DNA from: Halobacillus massiliensis
GTDB lineage: Bacteria; Bacillota; Bacilli; Bacillales; Halobacillaceae
Assembly: GCF_900166625.1 (NCBI RefSeq)
Contig: NZ_LT800499.1
Location: 1,880,115-1,944,114, forward strand
Direction of reading: 5' to 3'
Length of the DNA stretch: 64,000 bases
Shown here: positions 30,544-40,687 of the stretch, piece by piece
Position numbering within the stretch: the stretch's first letter is position 1
Layout of the letters: every line of letters begins with the position of its first letter
The notes under the pieces: generated by a model
Told to the model about the DNA's origin: nothing
Database searches by the model: none
Seen by the model: the letters and a program-made list of their open reading frames with translations, nothing else
Made by a program: the position numbers and the translations under genes

Positions 30544-31170
30544 TTATTTAGCTAAATGTTCCATGTGACCCCCTGAATCCATTCCAAACAGTGGATGGCT
30601 TCTAAAATCCTGGTCATCAAACATTGTCATTTTACGAGCACGATCCATTAGGGAAATAAAAGCCTGATAATCTTCTTTTAAAGATTGAAGCTGAGACTGC
30701 AGCTTCTCGTTTAATGCTTTCAGCTCTATATTTTCCTCTTCTAATTCTTCTACTCTTTCATTTAACTTCGGCTGGATGCTAGTGTCAGCTTGTACGTTTT
30801 CTAAGAAAGCGATGACTTGAGACATATCCAGTTCTCCTGCAGGCACTGGTTTTTCTTTAGATTGCTGAACGACAGGTGAAGCTGCTTTTTCAGTTTTAGA
30901 AACTTTAACTGCAGCCGGCTGCTCGTAGACAGCTTCTTTCCTTTTCTTTTCTTTCCGTTGTTTTTTTGCTAATTCAACGGCTTGCTCATATTTTTGTCTA
31001 ATTTCAGCATTCCATCTGAATCCGCAGGCGGCGGAAGTTCTGTTTAACACATCTCCTACTTCATCGAAAGCTTTTAACTGTGTGCTTCCTTCACGTATAT
31101 GTCTAAGGACAGTTTCTGCTAGTAATAAATCATCTTCATGAGACCAGGCATCTTGTCTTACTTTTGGCAT
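30544..31170 (-). CDS. rsfA: Prespore-specific transcription regulator RsfA
   Basis: A 208-residue Myb/SANT-like regulator. The N-terminal domain (about 5-75, QDAWSHEDDLLLAETVLRHI, then TSAACGFRWNAEI) is the RsfA/YlbO signature. A Lys/Arg-rich segment (about 73-85), a variable linker and a C-terminal coiled coil (about 125-175) follow. In B. subtilis RsfA is made in the forespore under sigma-F and fine-tunes sigma-F genes such as spoIIR. A sigma-F-like promoter lies upstream here. GGAGGG lies before the ATG on the minus strand. Confidence 0.9.
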   Translation of the reverse strand: MPKVRQDAWSHEDDLLLAETVLRHIREGSTQLKAFDEVGDVLNRTSAACGFRWNAEIRQKYEQAVELAKKQRKEKKRKEAVYEQPAAVKVSKTEKAASPVVQQSKEKPVPAGELDMSQVIAFLENVQADTSIQPKLNERVEELEEENIELKALNEKLQSQLQSLKEDYQAFISLMDRARKMTMFDDQDFRSHPLFGMDSGGHMEHLAK

Positions 31171-31222
31171 ATTAACCCTCCAGTTTAAACTATGAGAACA
31201 ATAGTTTCTCAGATTTTGATAC

Positions 31223-31252
31223 TAGTTTGACCAAAGGGTAAACGTTTTATAC
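31223..31252 (-). promoter_or_regulatory. Sigma-F promoter for rsfA
   Basis: On the minus strand GTATA (31252-31248), 15 bases, GGTCAAACTA (31232-31223). This fits the sigma-F consensus GYATA-N15-GGNNANAHTR at every position, and rsfA is a sigma-F gene in B. subtilis. Confidence 0.72.
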
Positions 31253-31256
31253 TTGC

Positions 31257-32531
31257 TTAAGATTTTTGGCTGTTAATATTTTCATACACTTGTTTTAAAG
31301 CTTGTTCAAATTTGCCGGTAGCTTTAGGTTCATAATATTTTTTCTTTTTGAGTGGATCAGGGAGATACTGCTGATCTACCCAGGCATTCTGATAATTATG
31401 AGGGTATTTATACTCTATACCTCTTCCAAGCTTGGCGGCACCTTGATAATGAGAATCCTTCAAATGGGCCGGTATGTTACCAATATCTCCTTTGCGTAAA
31501 TCGGCGAGCGCTGCATCTAAGGCTTTATAAGAACTGTTTGACTTAGGTGACAGAGCAAGTTCAGTGACCGCCGATGCAAGCGGAATTCTCGCTTCAGGGA
31601 AACCAAGTCTCTCAGCTGCATCGACAGCAGCGAGAGCCCGCGGCCCTGCCTGTGGATTTGCCAGGCCGATATCTTCATATGCAATGACGACGAGCCGCCT
31701 GGCGATGCTGTCTAAGTCTCCTGCTTCAATGAGCCGGGCTAAATAATGAAGAGACGCATTTACATCACTTCCTCTAATAGACTTTTGAAAAGCGGAAAGA
31801 ACGTCATAGTGTGCATCGCCATCTTTATCATGAGAAAAACTTTTTTTCTGCATACATTCCTCAGCTATTTGAAGGGTGATATGAATGGTTCCTTCTTTAT
31901 TCTCAGGAGTTGAAAAAGCGGCAAGTTCAAGCCCGTTCAATGCTGAACGCATATCTCCGCCCGCACTTTCCGCAAAGTGATTAAGAGCCTCGTCTGTAAG
32001 CTTTATGCTATAGTTTCCTAGCCCTTCCTTTTGATTGGTCAGCGCCCTGTTTATCGCTTCTTTTATATCTTCTGGAGTTAATCGGTACAGTTCAAAAAGA
32101 TGACAGCGGCTCCTGATCGCAGGATTTATTGAATGATAAGGATTGCTCGTCGTACAACCGATTAATGTCAACCGGTTACTTTCTAGATGCGGGAGAAGGA
32201 AATCCTGTTTGCCCTTATCCAGCCTGTGAACTTCATCTAGAATGAGCACCATCTGGCCGTGCATCTTTGCCTCTTCTACAGCGATCTCCATATCTTTCTT
32301 TTTATCCGCCACGGCATTCAGCGTTTTATATGGCAGCTTAAGGCTTTTAGCTAAAGCCATAGCCATGGATGTTTTTCCAGTGCCCGGAGGGCCGAATAAA
32401 ATCATAGAGGCCAGCCGCTGGGCTTTTACCATACGATTTAAAGTTTTACCTTCAGCGACTAGATGTTTTTGGCCGATGATCTCTTCAATAGTTGAAGGTC
32501 TCATTCGAAAAGCCAGTGGTTGTATACTCAT
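31257..32531 (-). CDS. rarA: Replication-associated recombination ATPase RarA
   Basis: A 424-residue AAA+ protein of the RarA/MgsA family, related to clamp loaders and RuvB. Walker A is LFGPPGTGKTS, Walker B is LILDEVHRL, sensor 1 is IGCTTSNP, and the C-terminal MgsA tetramerisation domain includes LARLIEAGDLDSIARRLV and AYEDIGLANPQA. It helps restart stalled forks. An AAAGGAG site lies before the ATG on the minus strand. It is divergent from yczE. Confidence 0.95.
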   Translation of the reverse strand: MSIQPLAFRMRPSTIEEIIGQKHLVAEGKTLNRMVKAQRLASMILFGPPGTGKTSMAMALAKSLKLPYKTLNAVADKKKDMEIAVEEAKMHGQMVLILDEVHRLDKGKQDFLLPHLESNRLTLIGCTTSNPYHSINPAIRSRCHLFELYRLTPEDIKEAINRALTNQKEGLGNYSIKLTDEALNHFAESAGGDMRSALNGLELAAFSTPENKEGTIHITLQIAEECMQKKSFSHDKDGDAHYDVLSAFQKSIRGSDVNASLHYLARLIEAGDLDSIARRLVVIAYEDIGLANPQAGPRALAAVDAAERLGFPEARIPLASAVTELALSPKSNSSYKALDAALADLRKGDIGNIPAHLKDSHYQGAAKLGRGIEYKYPHNYQNAWVDQQYLPDPLKKKKYYEPKATGKFEQALKQVYENINSQKS

Positions 32532-32614
32532 AGGTTTAGAACTCCTTTATTTGTCTTCACTATTTTTAAGAGTAGATTCAATTCTATAAAAATGCAAGAG
32601 GGTTGCCATTCGTG

Positions 32615-32635
32615 CTATAATAACGTTTGGTATAA
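32615..32635 (+). promoter_or_regulatory. Candidate -10 elements for yczE-cymR-iscS
   Basis: TGCTATAAT (TATAAT at 32615-32620, extended) and a second TATAAT at 32630-32635; neither has a strong -35. Confidence 0.45.
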
Positions 32636-32658
32636 TTGAAGAAGGAGATAGATCAGCT

Positions 32659-33339
32659 ATGCAATTGACTCTGAAAAAGCCAAATTTAAGGCTGCGCTGG
32701 TCTTTTTTTATCGTGGGCTTAATTCTGCTTGCACTTGGTATATCCATGACAATGCAAGTGAAGGATTTTGGTATTGGCCCCTGGGATGTCCTGCACTACG
32801 GGCTTTTCATCCAACTTGGCCTGTCAGTAGGGACGTGGTCGATTATTGCAGGTTTGACCATTGTCATTATTACATCCATTGTATTAAAGAGACTTCCGCA
32901 AATCGGAACACTATTAAATATGGTATTAGTCGGTCTATTTATAGACTTATTTAATTTTATTTTAGCAGAGCCGGAATGGCTGCCGGCCAAAATCATTTTA
33001 TTTATATTAGGGACCCTCGTGACTGCCGCAGGTATAGGGATTTACGTTGCTCCTAATATCGGGGCAGGGCCGCGTGACAGTTTAATGCTTGTGCTGACAG
33101 ATGCGCTGCAATGGAAAGTTTCAACTGTCAGGAATGCCATTGAAGTTACGGTGGGTGTATTAGGATGGCTTCTCGGTGGTCCTATAGGCATAGGTACGGT
33201 ATTCATTGCACTATTTTTGGGTACATTTGTTGGTAAAACACTACCGATTTCCAAAAACTTATTGGATTACTTTATAAAGAAGGGTGAAAGCTATGAAAAT
33301 TTCAACAAAAGGACGCTACGGATTAACCATCATGATTGA
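32659..33339 (+). CDS. YczE/YitT-family membrane protein
   Basis: A 226-residue integral membrane protein with about five or six helices. GIGPWDVLHYGL and its internal counterpart GAGPRDSLMLVL are the two repeated motifs of the YczE family. Function unknown; some members influence lipopeptide production. GAAGGAG precedes ATG 32659. The last 47 bases overlap cymR in another frame, and the tail KGESYENFNKRTLRINHHD looks like a non-conserved extension, so the stop may have been lost and replaced. Confidence 0.8.
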   Translation: MQLTLKKPNLRLRWSFFIVGLILLALGISMTMQVKDFGIGPWDVLHYGLFIQLGLSVGTWSIIAGLTIVIITSIVLKRLPQIGTLLNMVLVGLFIDLFNFILAEPEWLPAKIILFILGTLVTAAGIGIYVAPNIGAGPRDSLMLVLTDALQWKVSTVRNAIEVTVGVLGWLLGGPIGIGTVFIALFLGTFVGKTLPISKNLLDYFIKKGESYENFNKRTLRINHHD

Positions 33340-33712
33340 ACTTGCAAGAAAGTATGGGGATGGACCTATTTCTCTTAAACAGATTGCCAGAGACAATAAT
33401 TTATCTGAACACTATCTTGAGCAGTTAATCGCACCTCTTCGAAATGCAAGCCTCGTAAAAAGTGTCAGAGGAGCATATGGGGGATATATGCTTACAAAAG
33501 CCCCTCACGAAATAACTGCAGGGGATGTTATTAGAATCCTTGAAGGTCCCATTACTCCTGTGGAAGGAATCGAAGATGAGGAACCAGCGAAACAAGCTTT
33601 ATGGAAGAGAGTAAGAGATGCTGTAAAGGACGTACTGGACACGACAACGCTTGAAGATCTTAAAGATCATGTAGATGATCAGACACAGGATGCGTATATG
33701 TTCTATATTTAA
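33293..33712 (+). CDS. cymR: Cysteine metabolism repressor CymR (Rrf2 family)
   Basis: A 139-residue winged-helix regulator starting MKISTKGRYGLTIMIELA. It lacks the three-cysteine Fe-S cluster of IscR, as expected for CymR, which senses cysteine status through a complex with CysK in B. subtilis. The recognition helix is around SLKQIARDNNLSEHYLEQL. ATG 33293 is served by AAGGGTG about 8 bases upstream, inside the end of yczE. The next gene is a cysteine desulfurase, consistent with a sulfur module. Confidence 0.9.
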   Translation: MKISTKGRYGLTIMIELARKYGDGPISLKQIARDNNLSEHYLEQLIAPLRNASLVKSVRGAYGGYMLTKAPHEITAGDVIRILEGPITPVEGIEDEEPAKQALWKRVRDAVKDVLDTTTLEDLKDHVDDQTQDAYMFYI

Positions 33713-33725
33713 AGGGGTGAGGAGA

Positions 33726-34862
33726 ATGGAACCAATATATTTGGATCATGCAGCAACAACTCCAGTAAATCCAGGTGTTATGGAAGCCATGATATCTGTC
33801 TATCAGGAAACATTCGGCAATGCATCGAGTGTTCACCAGTTCGGCAGGAAAGCCAGAAAGCTTCTTGATAATGCGCGTTTAACCATAGCTGAAAGCATCC
33901 ATGCAAAAGAAAAAGAAATTATTTTCACTAGCGGCGGAACGGAAGCAGATAATTTAGCAATTATAGGAACAGCATTGGCCAATCAGCATAAGGGGAAGCA
34001 TATTATTACGACTTCTATCGAGCATCATGCTGTATTGCATGCTGTAGAATATTTAGAAAAAGAAGGCTTTGAAGTAGAGTATCTCCCAGTGGATGAAGCT
34101 GGACAGGTTAGTATAAAAGATTTTCATTCGAAGCTCCGGGACGATACAATATTAGTAAGTATTATGATGGTCAATAACGAAACAGGTGCAGTGCAGCCCA
34201 TCGAAGAAATCGCGGAGATTACAGCCGAGCATCAGGCCTATTTGCATTCAGATATTGTCCAGGCTTACGGCCTTTATTCTATTGACGTGGAAAAACTTCC
34301 AATTGATATGCTTACGGTTTCAAGCCATAAGATAAACGGGCCTAAAGGAATAGGCTTTTTATATGTAAGAGAAGGAACTTTGCTTCAATCCCTTCAGTAT
34401 GGGGGAGAACAAGAGCGCAAGAGACGGGCAGGTACTGAAAATATTCCTGCAGCCGTCGGTTTTGAACAAGCTGTAAAGCTCCTTTTAGAAAATAGAACCG
34501 ACAGACTCAATCACTATAAAAAAATGAAGCATGTCTTTTTAGAAAAACTCGGAGAAGAAACAGTATTTAACATAAACGGCGAGGAAGAATCAACAGTGCC
34601 TACAATTGTGAATGTCAGCTTTCCGGGAATGAACGTGGAAACACTATTAACGAACTTTGATTTATCCGGAATTGCAGCTTCAAGCGGCAGTGCATGTACA
34701 GCAGGTTCAGTCGAGCCGTCACATGTACTATCAGCGATGTTTGGGTCTGAGGACCCGAAAACTACAAATTCGATTCGATTTAGTTTTGGCTCAGCCAACA
34801 CGGAAGAAAATGTAGCAGAAGCTGCCATGCGTGTCGGGCAAATCGTGAAGAGACTGAGTTAG
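33726..34862 (+). CDS. iscS: Cysteine desulfurase (YrvO/IscS type)
   Basis: A 378-residue PLP enzyme releasing sulfur from cysteine. The start MEPIYLDHAATTPV is typical; PLP is held by the Lys in TVSSHKINGPKG, and the persulfide Cys is in ASSGSACTAGSVEP. Paired with mnmA 12 bases downstream, it matches YrvO, which feeds sulfur to MnmA for tRNA thiolation. ATG 33726 follows GGGGTGAGGAG; the longer in-frame start at 33675 overlaps cymR and has no ribosome site. Confidence 0.95.
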   Translation: MEPIYLDHAATTPVNPGVMEAMISVYQETFGNASSVHQFGRKARKLLDNARLTIAESIHAKEKEIIFTSGGTEADNLAIIGTALANQHKGKHIITTSIEHHAVLHAVEYLEKEGFEVEYLPVDEAGQVSIKDFHSKLRDDTILVSIMMVNNETGAVQPIEEIAEITAEHQAYLHSDIVQAYGLYSIDVEKLPIDMLTVSSHKINGPKGIGFLYVREGTLLQSLQYGGEQERKRRAGTENIPAAVGFEQAVKLLLENRTDRLNHYKKMKHVFLEKLGEETVFNINGEEESTVPTIVNVSFPGMNVETLLTNFDLSGIAASSGSACTAGSVEPSHVLSAMFGSEDPKTTNSIRFSFGSANTEENVAEAAMRVGQIVKRLS

Positions 34863-35987
<1,125 letters not shown>

Positions 35988-36003
35988 TTAAGAGTAGATT
36001 AAT

Positions 36004-36038
36004 GGCCATGTCCATATGGTAGGGGACATGGCCTTTTT
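36004..36038 (+). terminator. Terminator after mnmA
   Basis: GGCCATGTCC (36004-36013) pairs with GGACATGGCC (36024-36033), then TTTTT. It lies directly before the TAGGAGG site of the next gene, so read-through would be partial. Confidence 0.85.
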
Positions 36039-36051
36039 AGGAGGAATACTA

Positions 36052-36714
36052 ATGAACAAGTTAGAACAGGCCATTGAGAATATGCAGCAGCAAAACTTTG
36101 AAAAAGCCACTCAGCTTTTTACGGAAGCTATCGATGAAAATCCAAAAGATCCGGTAGGCTATATCAATTTTGGAAATCTGCTTATCCATGTAGGGGAGTA
36201 CGAAAGAGCAGAACGTTTTTTTAACAGAGCTATTGAACTTGATGAAACAGCTGCTACTGCTTATTACGGATTGGGAAATGTTTTTTATGAACAGGAAAAA
36301 TACACAAAGGCCCAGGCTCAGTTTCTGCAGGCGATTGAAAAAGGACTTGATGAAGCAGATGTTCATTTTATGCTTGGAATGACATTCGTTCATCAGGATT
36401 ATACGAAGCTTGCTCTGCCATATTTGCTTCGCGCGGCCGAGCTTAATTCTGAGGATGTGGACATTCAGTTTCAATACGGGCTCTGTCTTGCCCAAAATGG
36501 CCAGTTAGAAGCAGCTGAAGAAGCTATGAAGTCTGTGCTAAAATTAGAAGAAACACATAGTGATGCCTATTATAACTTAGGGGTTGTGGCTCTTCACCGT
36601 GAGGATGCTTCAGGAGCACTTAAATATTTCCGCAAAGCACTTGAACACAACCGTGAGCACATGCTGGCTGCCCATGCGAAAGCACAAGTTGAACAAGCAT
36701 TAGGCGAAGAATAA
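36052..36714 (+). CDS. Tetratricopeptide repeat protein (YrrB-like)
   Basis: A 220-residue protein made of about six TPR units, for example NPKDPVGYINFGNLLIHVG and TAATAYYGLGNVFYEQEKY. TPRs bind partner proteins; no partner can be named from sequence. It matches B. subtilis YrrB in position between mnmA and recD2. ATG 36052 has AGGAGG at 36039-36044; the upstream in-frame start at 36016 lies inside the terminator. Confidence 0.87.
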   Translation: MNKLEQAIENMQQQNFEKATQLFTEAIDENPKDPVGYINFGNLLIHVGEYERAERFFNRAIELDETAATAYYGLGNVFYEQEKYTKAQAQFLQAIEKGLDEADVHFMLGMTFVHQDYTKLALPYLLRAAELNSEDVDIQFQYGLCLAQNGQLEAAEEAMKSVLKLEETHSDAYYNLGVVALHREDASGALKYFRKALEHNREHMLAAHAKAQVEQALGEE

Positions 36715-36735
36715 TTTAAAGGGGAACATAAAGTC

Positions 36736-39060
36736 ATGGAAGAACATACGCTTTTTTCAACGTCCGGTGAAGAAGAAAAGCCTTTTATTAAAGGCCGGTT
36801 AAACCGAATGATTTTTCATAAAGAATCAGAGGTTTTCTCGATCGCTTTAATTCAGGTTACGGAATCAAGCGAAGATGTCGAAGAGAAAAGTATAGTGATT
36901 AAAGGACATTTTCCTCCACTTGAGGAAGGGGAAACGTATGTTTTTTATGGGACGCTTCAGAACCATAAAAAGTTCGGCCGCCAGTATCAGGTGGATTTTT
37001 ATCAGAGGGTAATGCCAGAAACGAAGGATGGTATTATTGCTTACCTTTCTAGTGATCTGTTTCATGGGATCGGAAAGAAAACAGCCGAACGAATTGTAGA
37101 AGAATTAGGGGATCAAGCGGTTTCTATGATTTTGAATAATGCCGATGTGCTTGACCGTATCCCGAAGCTTGCTAAAGAGAAAAAGAAACAGCTGCATGAT
37201 GCTCTTCTCGAACATCAAGGATTTGAGCATGTCATGATCCATCTTAATAAGTACGGTTTTGGTTTGAAGCTGTCGCAAAAAATTTATCAGGCGTTTAAAG
37301 ATCAGACATTAAGTATTATTGAGGAAGATCCTTATCAGCTTGTCTTTGAAGTGGAAGGTTTCGGGTTTCACCGAGCAGACGAGATGGCAAAGGTCCAGGA
37401 GCTTCCAGAAGATCACCCAACAAGGCTGAGGGCGGCTTGTATTTACATTATGCAGCAAAGCTTATCTGCAGGCCATGTTTATTTGCCAACAGAAGTCTGC
37501 CTCACTCAAGTGGAAACATTATTAAACCGCGGCAGTTCTGAAGCAAAAGTTTCATTTGAACAGCTTTCCCAACAGGTAATCGAGTTAGCGGAAAATCGTT
37601 ATGTTTTTATTGAAGAAGACCGTATATACCTGCCTTCTTTATATTACGCGGAAAACGGGTTCTGTCATCAGCTCGAACGGATAACATCAGATGAGCTCGA
37701 AATTGAATTTACCCAGGCGGATCTCATGAAAATTATCGGAGATATTGAAGAAAAAGAATCTATCAGCTATGGGGAAGATCAATTTAATGCGATTGAAAAA
37801 GCTCTCCATTCGAAAGCCATGATCTTAACAGGGGGACCAGGTACTGGAAAAACTACGGTTATCAAAGGGATCATACAGTCTTATGCAATACTTAATGAAC
37901 TGTCCACTGATCCTAAGGATTATGCTCAGGGTGATCCATTTCCTTTCATTCTTGTTGCGCCAACAGGAAGAGCGGCCAAGAGAATGACAGAATCAACTGG
38001 ACTTCCGGCAAGTACGATCCATCGGTTATTAGGCTGGGATGGGCACGAAACTTTTGATAAAAACCAAAACAATCAGCTGGAAGGCCAGATTTTAATTATT
38101 GACGAATTTTCAATGGTTGATATGTGGCTTGCGAATCAGCTGTTTCGAGCTATCCCCTCAGATATGCAAGTGCTTATTGTAGGAGATGAGGATCAGCTTC
38201 CCTCTGTGGGCCCGGGCCAGGTCCTTGCAGACTTGTTAAAGTCTGGTTCGGTGCCGTCCGTTAACTTGAAGGAAGTATACCGGCAAAAAGAAGGTTCAAA
38301 AATTATCCAGCTGGCCCATGAAATAAAAAATGATGAGTGTACGGCAGCTTCCTTAACTAAAGACAATGACTTTAATTTTATACCAGCCGGTGAGCATCAA
38401 ATTAAAGAGCTGGTTACAAACATTGTTAAAAAAGCGTTAGACAAAGGGATTGAACTTCGTGAAGTCCAGGTTTTAGCCCCTATGTACCGCACCGATGTCG
38501 GCATTCACCAATTAAATGAAGAGATTCAGAATACCGTCAATCCAAAAAGCAGTCAGAAGCGAAACATTACATTTAAAGAAGTGGATTATCGAAAAGGCGA
38601 CAAGGTAATCCAACTGGTCAATCAGCCGGAAGATGGTGTTTATAATGGGGACATCGGAGAAATAGCTGCTATTTTCCGTGCAGAAGAAAACGTCGATCAA
38701 GTGGAACAAGTAGTCGTTGAATATGATAACAAAGAAGTCGTTTATCCCAAAAAGGATTTGAACAATATCATGCACGCATACTGCACATCCATTCATAAGT
38801 CACAGGGCAGTGAATTCTCGATCGTTATTCTTCCGGTGGTCAGAAGCTACCGTAGGATGCTTCGGAAAAACCTGTTATATACGGCAATTACAAGATCTAA
38901 ACAATCCCTGATTATATGCGGGGATCAGCAGGCTTTTCTTGAAGGAGTACAGACGACAGATACAAACCTAAGGTATACCCATCTGGCAGAAAAGCTTCAA
39001 CAAGAAGAGATGCCGGCCGTGGAAGAAGAGGAAGATCTATCACCTTATGATTTTATGTAA
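36736..39060 (+). CDS. recD2: RecD2-type DNA helicase
   Basis: A 774-residue superfamily 1B 5'-3' helicase not associated with RecBC. It has the long N-terminal region typical of RecD2 with helix-hairpin-helix motifs (GIGKKTAERIVEELG), Walker A GGPGTGKTTVI, Walker B LIIDEFSMVD, motif III VGDEDQLPSVGPG and the C-terminal motif SIHKSQGSEFSIVILP. In B. subtilis RecD2 supports fork progression and mismatch repair. AAAGGGGAAC precedes ATG 36736. Confidence 0.96.
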   Translation: MEEHTLFSTSGEEEKPFIKGRLNRMIFHKESEVFSIALIQVTESSEDVEEKSIVIKGHFPPLEEGETYVFYGTLQNHKKFGRQYQVDFYQRVMPETKDGIIAYLSSDLFHGIGKKTAERIVEELGDQAVSMILNNADVLDRIPKLAKEKKKQLHDALLEHQGFEHVMIHLNKYGFGLKLSQKIYQAFKDQTLSIIEEDPYQLVFEVEGFGFHRADEMAKVQELPEDHPTRLRAACIYIMQQSLSAGHVYLPTEVCLTQVETLLNRGSSEAKVSFEQLSQQVIELAENRYVFIEEDRIYLPSLYYAENGFCHQLERITSDELEIEFTQADLMKIIGDIEEKESISYGEDQFNAIEKALHSKAMILTGGPGTGKTTVIKGIIQSYAILNELSTDPKDYAQGDPFPFILVAPTGRAAKRMTESTGLPASTIHRLLGWDGHETFDKNQNNQLEGQILIIDEFSMVDMWLANQLFRAIPSDMQVLIVGDEDQLPSVGPGQVLADLLKSGSVPSVNLKEVYRQKEGSKIIQLAHEIKNDECTAASLTKDNDFNFIPAGEHQIKELVTNIVKKALDKGIELREVQVLAPMYRTDVGIHQLNEEIQNTVNPKSSQKRNITFKEVDYRKGDKVIQLVNQPEDGVYNGDIGEIAAIFRAEENVDQVEQVVVEYDNKEVVYPKKDLNNIMHAYCTSIHKSQGSEFSIVILPVVRSYRRMLRKNLLYTAITRSKQSLIICGDQQAFLEGVQTTDTNLRYTHLAEKLQQEEMPAVEEEEDLSPYDFM

Positions 39061-39115
39061 TGTATAAATTGGAATTCATAGGGTTAGACTAGCAGACAAA
39101 AAGGAGTCTGCTCTT

Positions 39116-39292
39116 ATGAAGTGTCCAAATTGTCAAGGGAAAAACCTTGGGCGTATCGGAAATGAACAATATTACTGCTGGACATGTTGTATTGAACTGT
39201 CTGTAAATAAAGACAAAATTGACGTTCATCAAATCGAGGAAGACGGCAGCTTAAGCTCACTAAACGATCTATTTTATCAATCGGGATCTTAA
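39116..39292 (+). CDS. Small zinc-ribbon protein (58 aa)
   Basis: A short gene that a length-filtered scan would miss. It starts ATG 39116 after AAAAAGGAG (39098-39106), and its TAA at 39290-39292 is directly followed by the ATG of the next gene. The 58-residue product opens MKCPNCQGKNLGRIGNEQYY and continues CWTCC, giving two CxxC knuckles (Cys 3, 6, 21, 24) for one zinc. The C-terminal half is acidic. A 7-bp hairpin (AGCAGAC with GTCTGCT) frames the ribosome site. Function unknown; coupling suggests co-expression with the AI-2E family gene. Confidence 0.82.
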   Translation: MKCPNCQGKNLGRIGNEQYYCWTCCIELSVNKDKIDVHQIEEDGSLSSLNDLFYQSGS

Positions 39293-40366
39293 ATGAATAA
39301 AACAATTGTGAAGTGGGGAGTGCGGATTTCAGTTTTTTTCGTCGTCCTGCTCATGCTGCTCTTCCTTGCCTGGATATTTCCTTATTATGACCATGTAGTA
39401 ATGGTGATTCTCAGAATTATCACCCCTTTTATTATTGCTATAGTCATCGCCATGCTCCTTCATCCTGTAGTAAAGTATTTGCAGCAATTTGGATTGAATC
39501 GGGTGCTGGCAATCCTGTTCATTTTTATCATTTTTTTTACATTGTCAGGTTACGGGATTTACCGCGGGTATCCCCATCTCGTCCAGCAGGTCAAGCTGTT
39601 AAATGATCAGCTTCCATCGGTTATCGAAGCCTATCAGAACTGGACACGGGAGTTCTATAAACAGACAGAGCGTCTACCCGACGGGCTTCACGAAAGAGTA
39701 GAAGACGGCTATCTGCGCCTTGAAACGTGGCTGAACACAAAGCTGATGGCAATAATGTCAGGAATGAGCGGTATTTTTAACCTTATCGTACTCCTTGCAG
39801 TTATTCCTGTCATGACTTTTTATTTTTTAAAAGACTATCATTATATTATGAATGCTCTGCTAAAACTTTCTCCAAGAAAGTGGCATAGGGAAGCTGTCAG
39901 GCTGACGAAAAAATTGAACCACTCGCTCGGCGGTTATATTAGAGGCCAACTGGTTATCAGTTTGTTTGTAGGTGGACTTGCATCGATAGGTTTTTGGCTG
40001 GCAGGACTTCCGTATCCACTCGTCCTTGGTGTGGTGGCCGGTATCACTAATATCATTCCCTACTTCGGGCCATTAATCGGAGCCGTCCCAGCTTTAATCG
40101 TGGCAGCGACAATCTCTGTGAAGGTCATCCTTTTAACAGTGATTGTAATCGTAATTATTCAACTTACAGAAGGGAATCTTTTGTCCCCTTATATTATGGG
40201 GAGGAGTATTCATATCCACCCGCTTCTTATTATCTTTGCACTTCTAGCGGGGGGAGAATTGGCGGGCGTACCGGGTATGGTGCTGGCTGTACCTGTCTTA
40301 ACATGCATAAAAGTAATCATGGAAGAGATATATCATGCCCGCGCGGCCCGAAACGTTGACAGATAA
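39293..40366 (+). CDS. AI-2E family transporter (YrrI-like)
   Basis: A 357-residue membrane protein with about seven or eight helices. It has an N-terminal block of hydrophobic segments, an extracytoplasmic stretch (about 100-160) and the conserved C-terminal region GVVAGITNIIPYFGPLIGAVPAL and EGNLLSPYIMGRSIHIHPL. Family members include transporters of diverse substrates and Na+/H+ antiporters; the AI-2 label is historical. It matches B. subtilis YrrI, which also precedes alaS. Its stop overlaps the alaS promoter. Confidence 0.87.
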   Translation: MNKTIVKWGVRISVFFVVLLMLLFLAWIFPYYDHVVMVILRIITPFIIAIVIAMLLHPVVKYLQQFGLNRVLAILFIFIIFFTLSGYGIYRGYPHLVQQVKLLNDQLPSVIEAYQNWTREFYKQTERLPDGLHERVEDGYLRLETWLNTKLMAIMSGMSGIFNLIVLLAVIPVMTFYFLKDYHYIMNALLKLSPRKWHREAVRLTKKLNHSLGGYIRGQLVISLFVGGLASIGFWLAGLPYPLVLGVVAGITNIIPYFGPLIGAVPALIVAATISVKVILLTVIVIVIIQLTEGNLLSPYIMGRSIHIHPLLIIFALLAGGELAGVPGMVLAVPVLTCIKVIMEEIYHARAARNVDR

Positions 40367-40384
40367 ACATAAATTTTCTATAAT
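40356..40384 (+). promoter_or_regulatory. Consensus sigma-A promoter for alaS
   Basis: TTGACA (40356-40361), 17 bases, TATAAT (40379-40384): an exact consensus sigma-A promoter. It overlaps the stop codon of the upstream gene. Confidence 0.85.
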
Positions 40385-40390
40385 TACGCA

Positions 40391-40646
40391 TATCTACACT
40401 ATATGAACGATGAATACGAAGAAGGAAAAAAGTAAACAGCCCGCCGTTCTAAAGAGAGGTTCTTCCCCAGGCTGAAAGAAGAACTGAAAAGGCCCTGTTG
40501 AAAGCTATTCTTGAGTGCGGCTAATCACCGCCGGTCTTTCGCGCCGTTATCCGCGATATGAGTGACAGGCAATTTTGCTTGTAATCAGGGTGGTACCGCG
40601 GATTTAAATCCCGTCCCTGCCAAAATCGGCAGGGACGGGATTTTTT
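40391..40646 (+). promoter_or_regulatory. T-box riboswitch upstream of alaS
   Basis: The T-box AGGGTGGTACCGCGG is at 40587-40601. The terminator stem AAATCCCGTCCCTGCC (40606-40621) pairs perfectly with GGCAGGGACGGGATTT (40628-40643), then T. Stem I has AGTA at 40431-40434 and, opposite, GTTGAAAGCTA with specifier GCT (Ala) at 40504-40506, closed by AAGAA with TTCTT. Specifier and gene agree. Confidence 0.95.
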
Positions 40647-40687
40647 CGTTTGTATAGAGATTGAATCAAACCAAGGAGGCTTATTAT

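Noticed and set aside
31187-31207. AAACTAT/ATAGTTT hairpin before rsfA
   Set aside because: Seven AT-rich pairs upstream of the ribosome site; too weak to claim a regulatory role.
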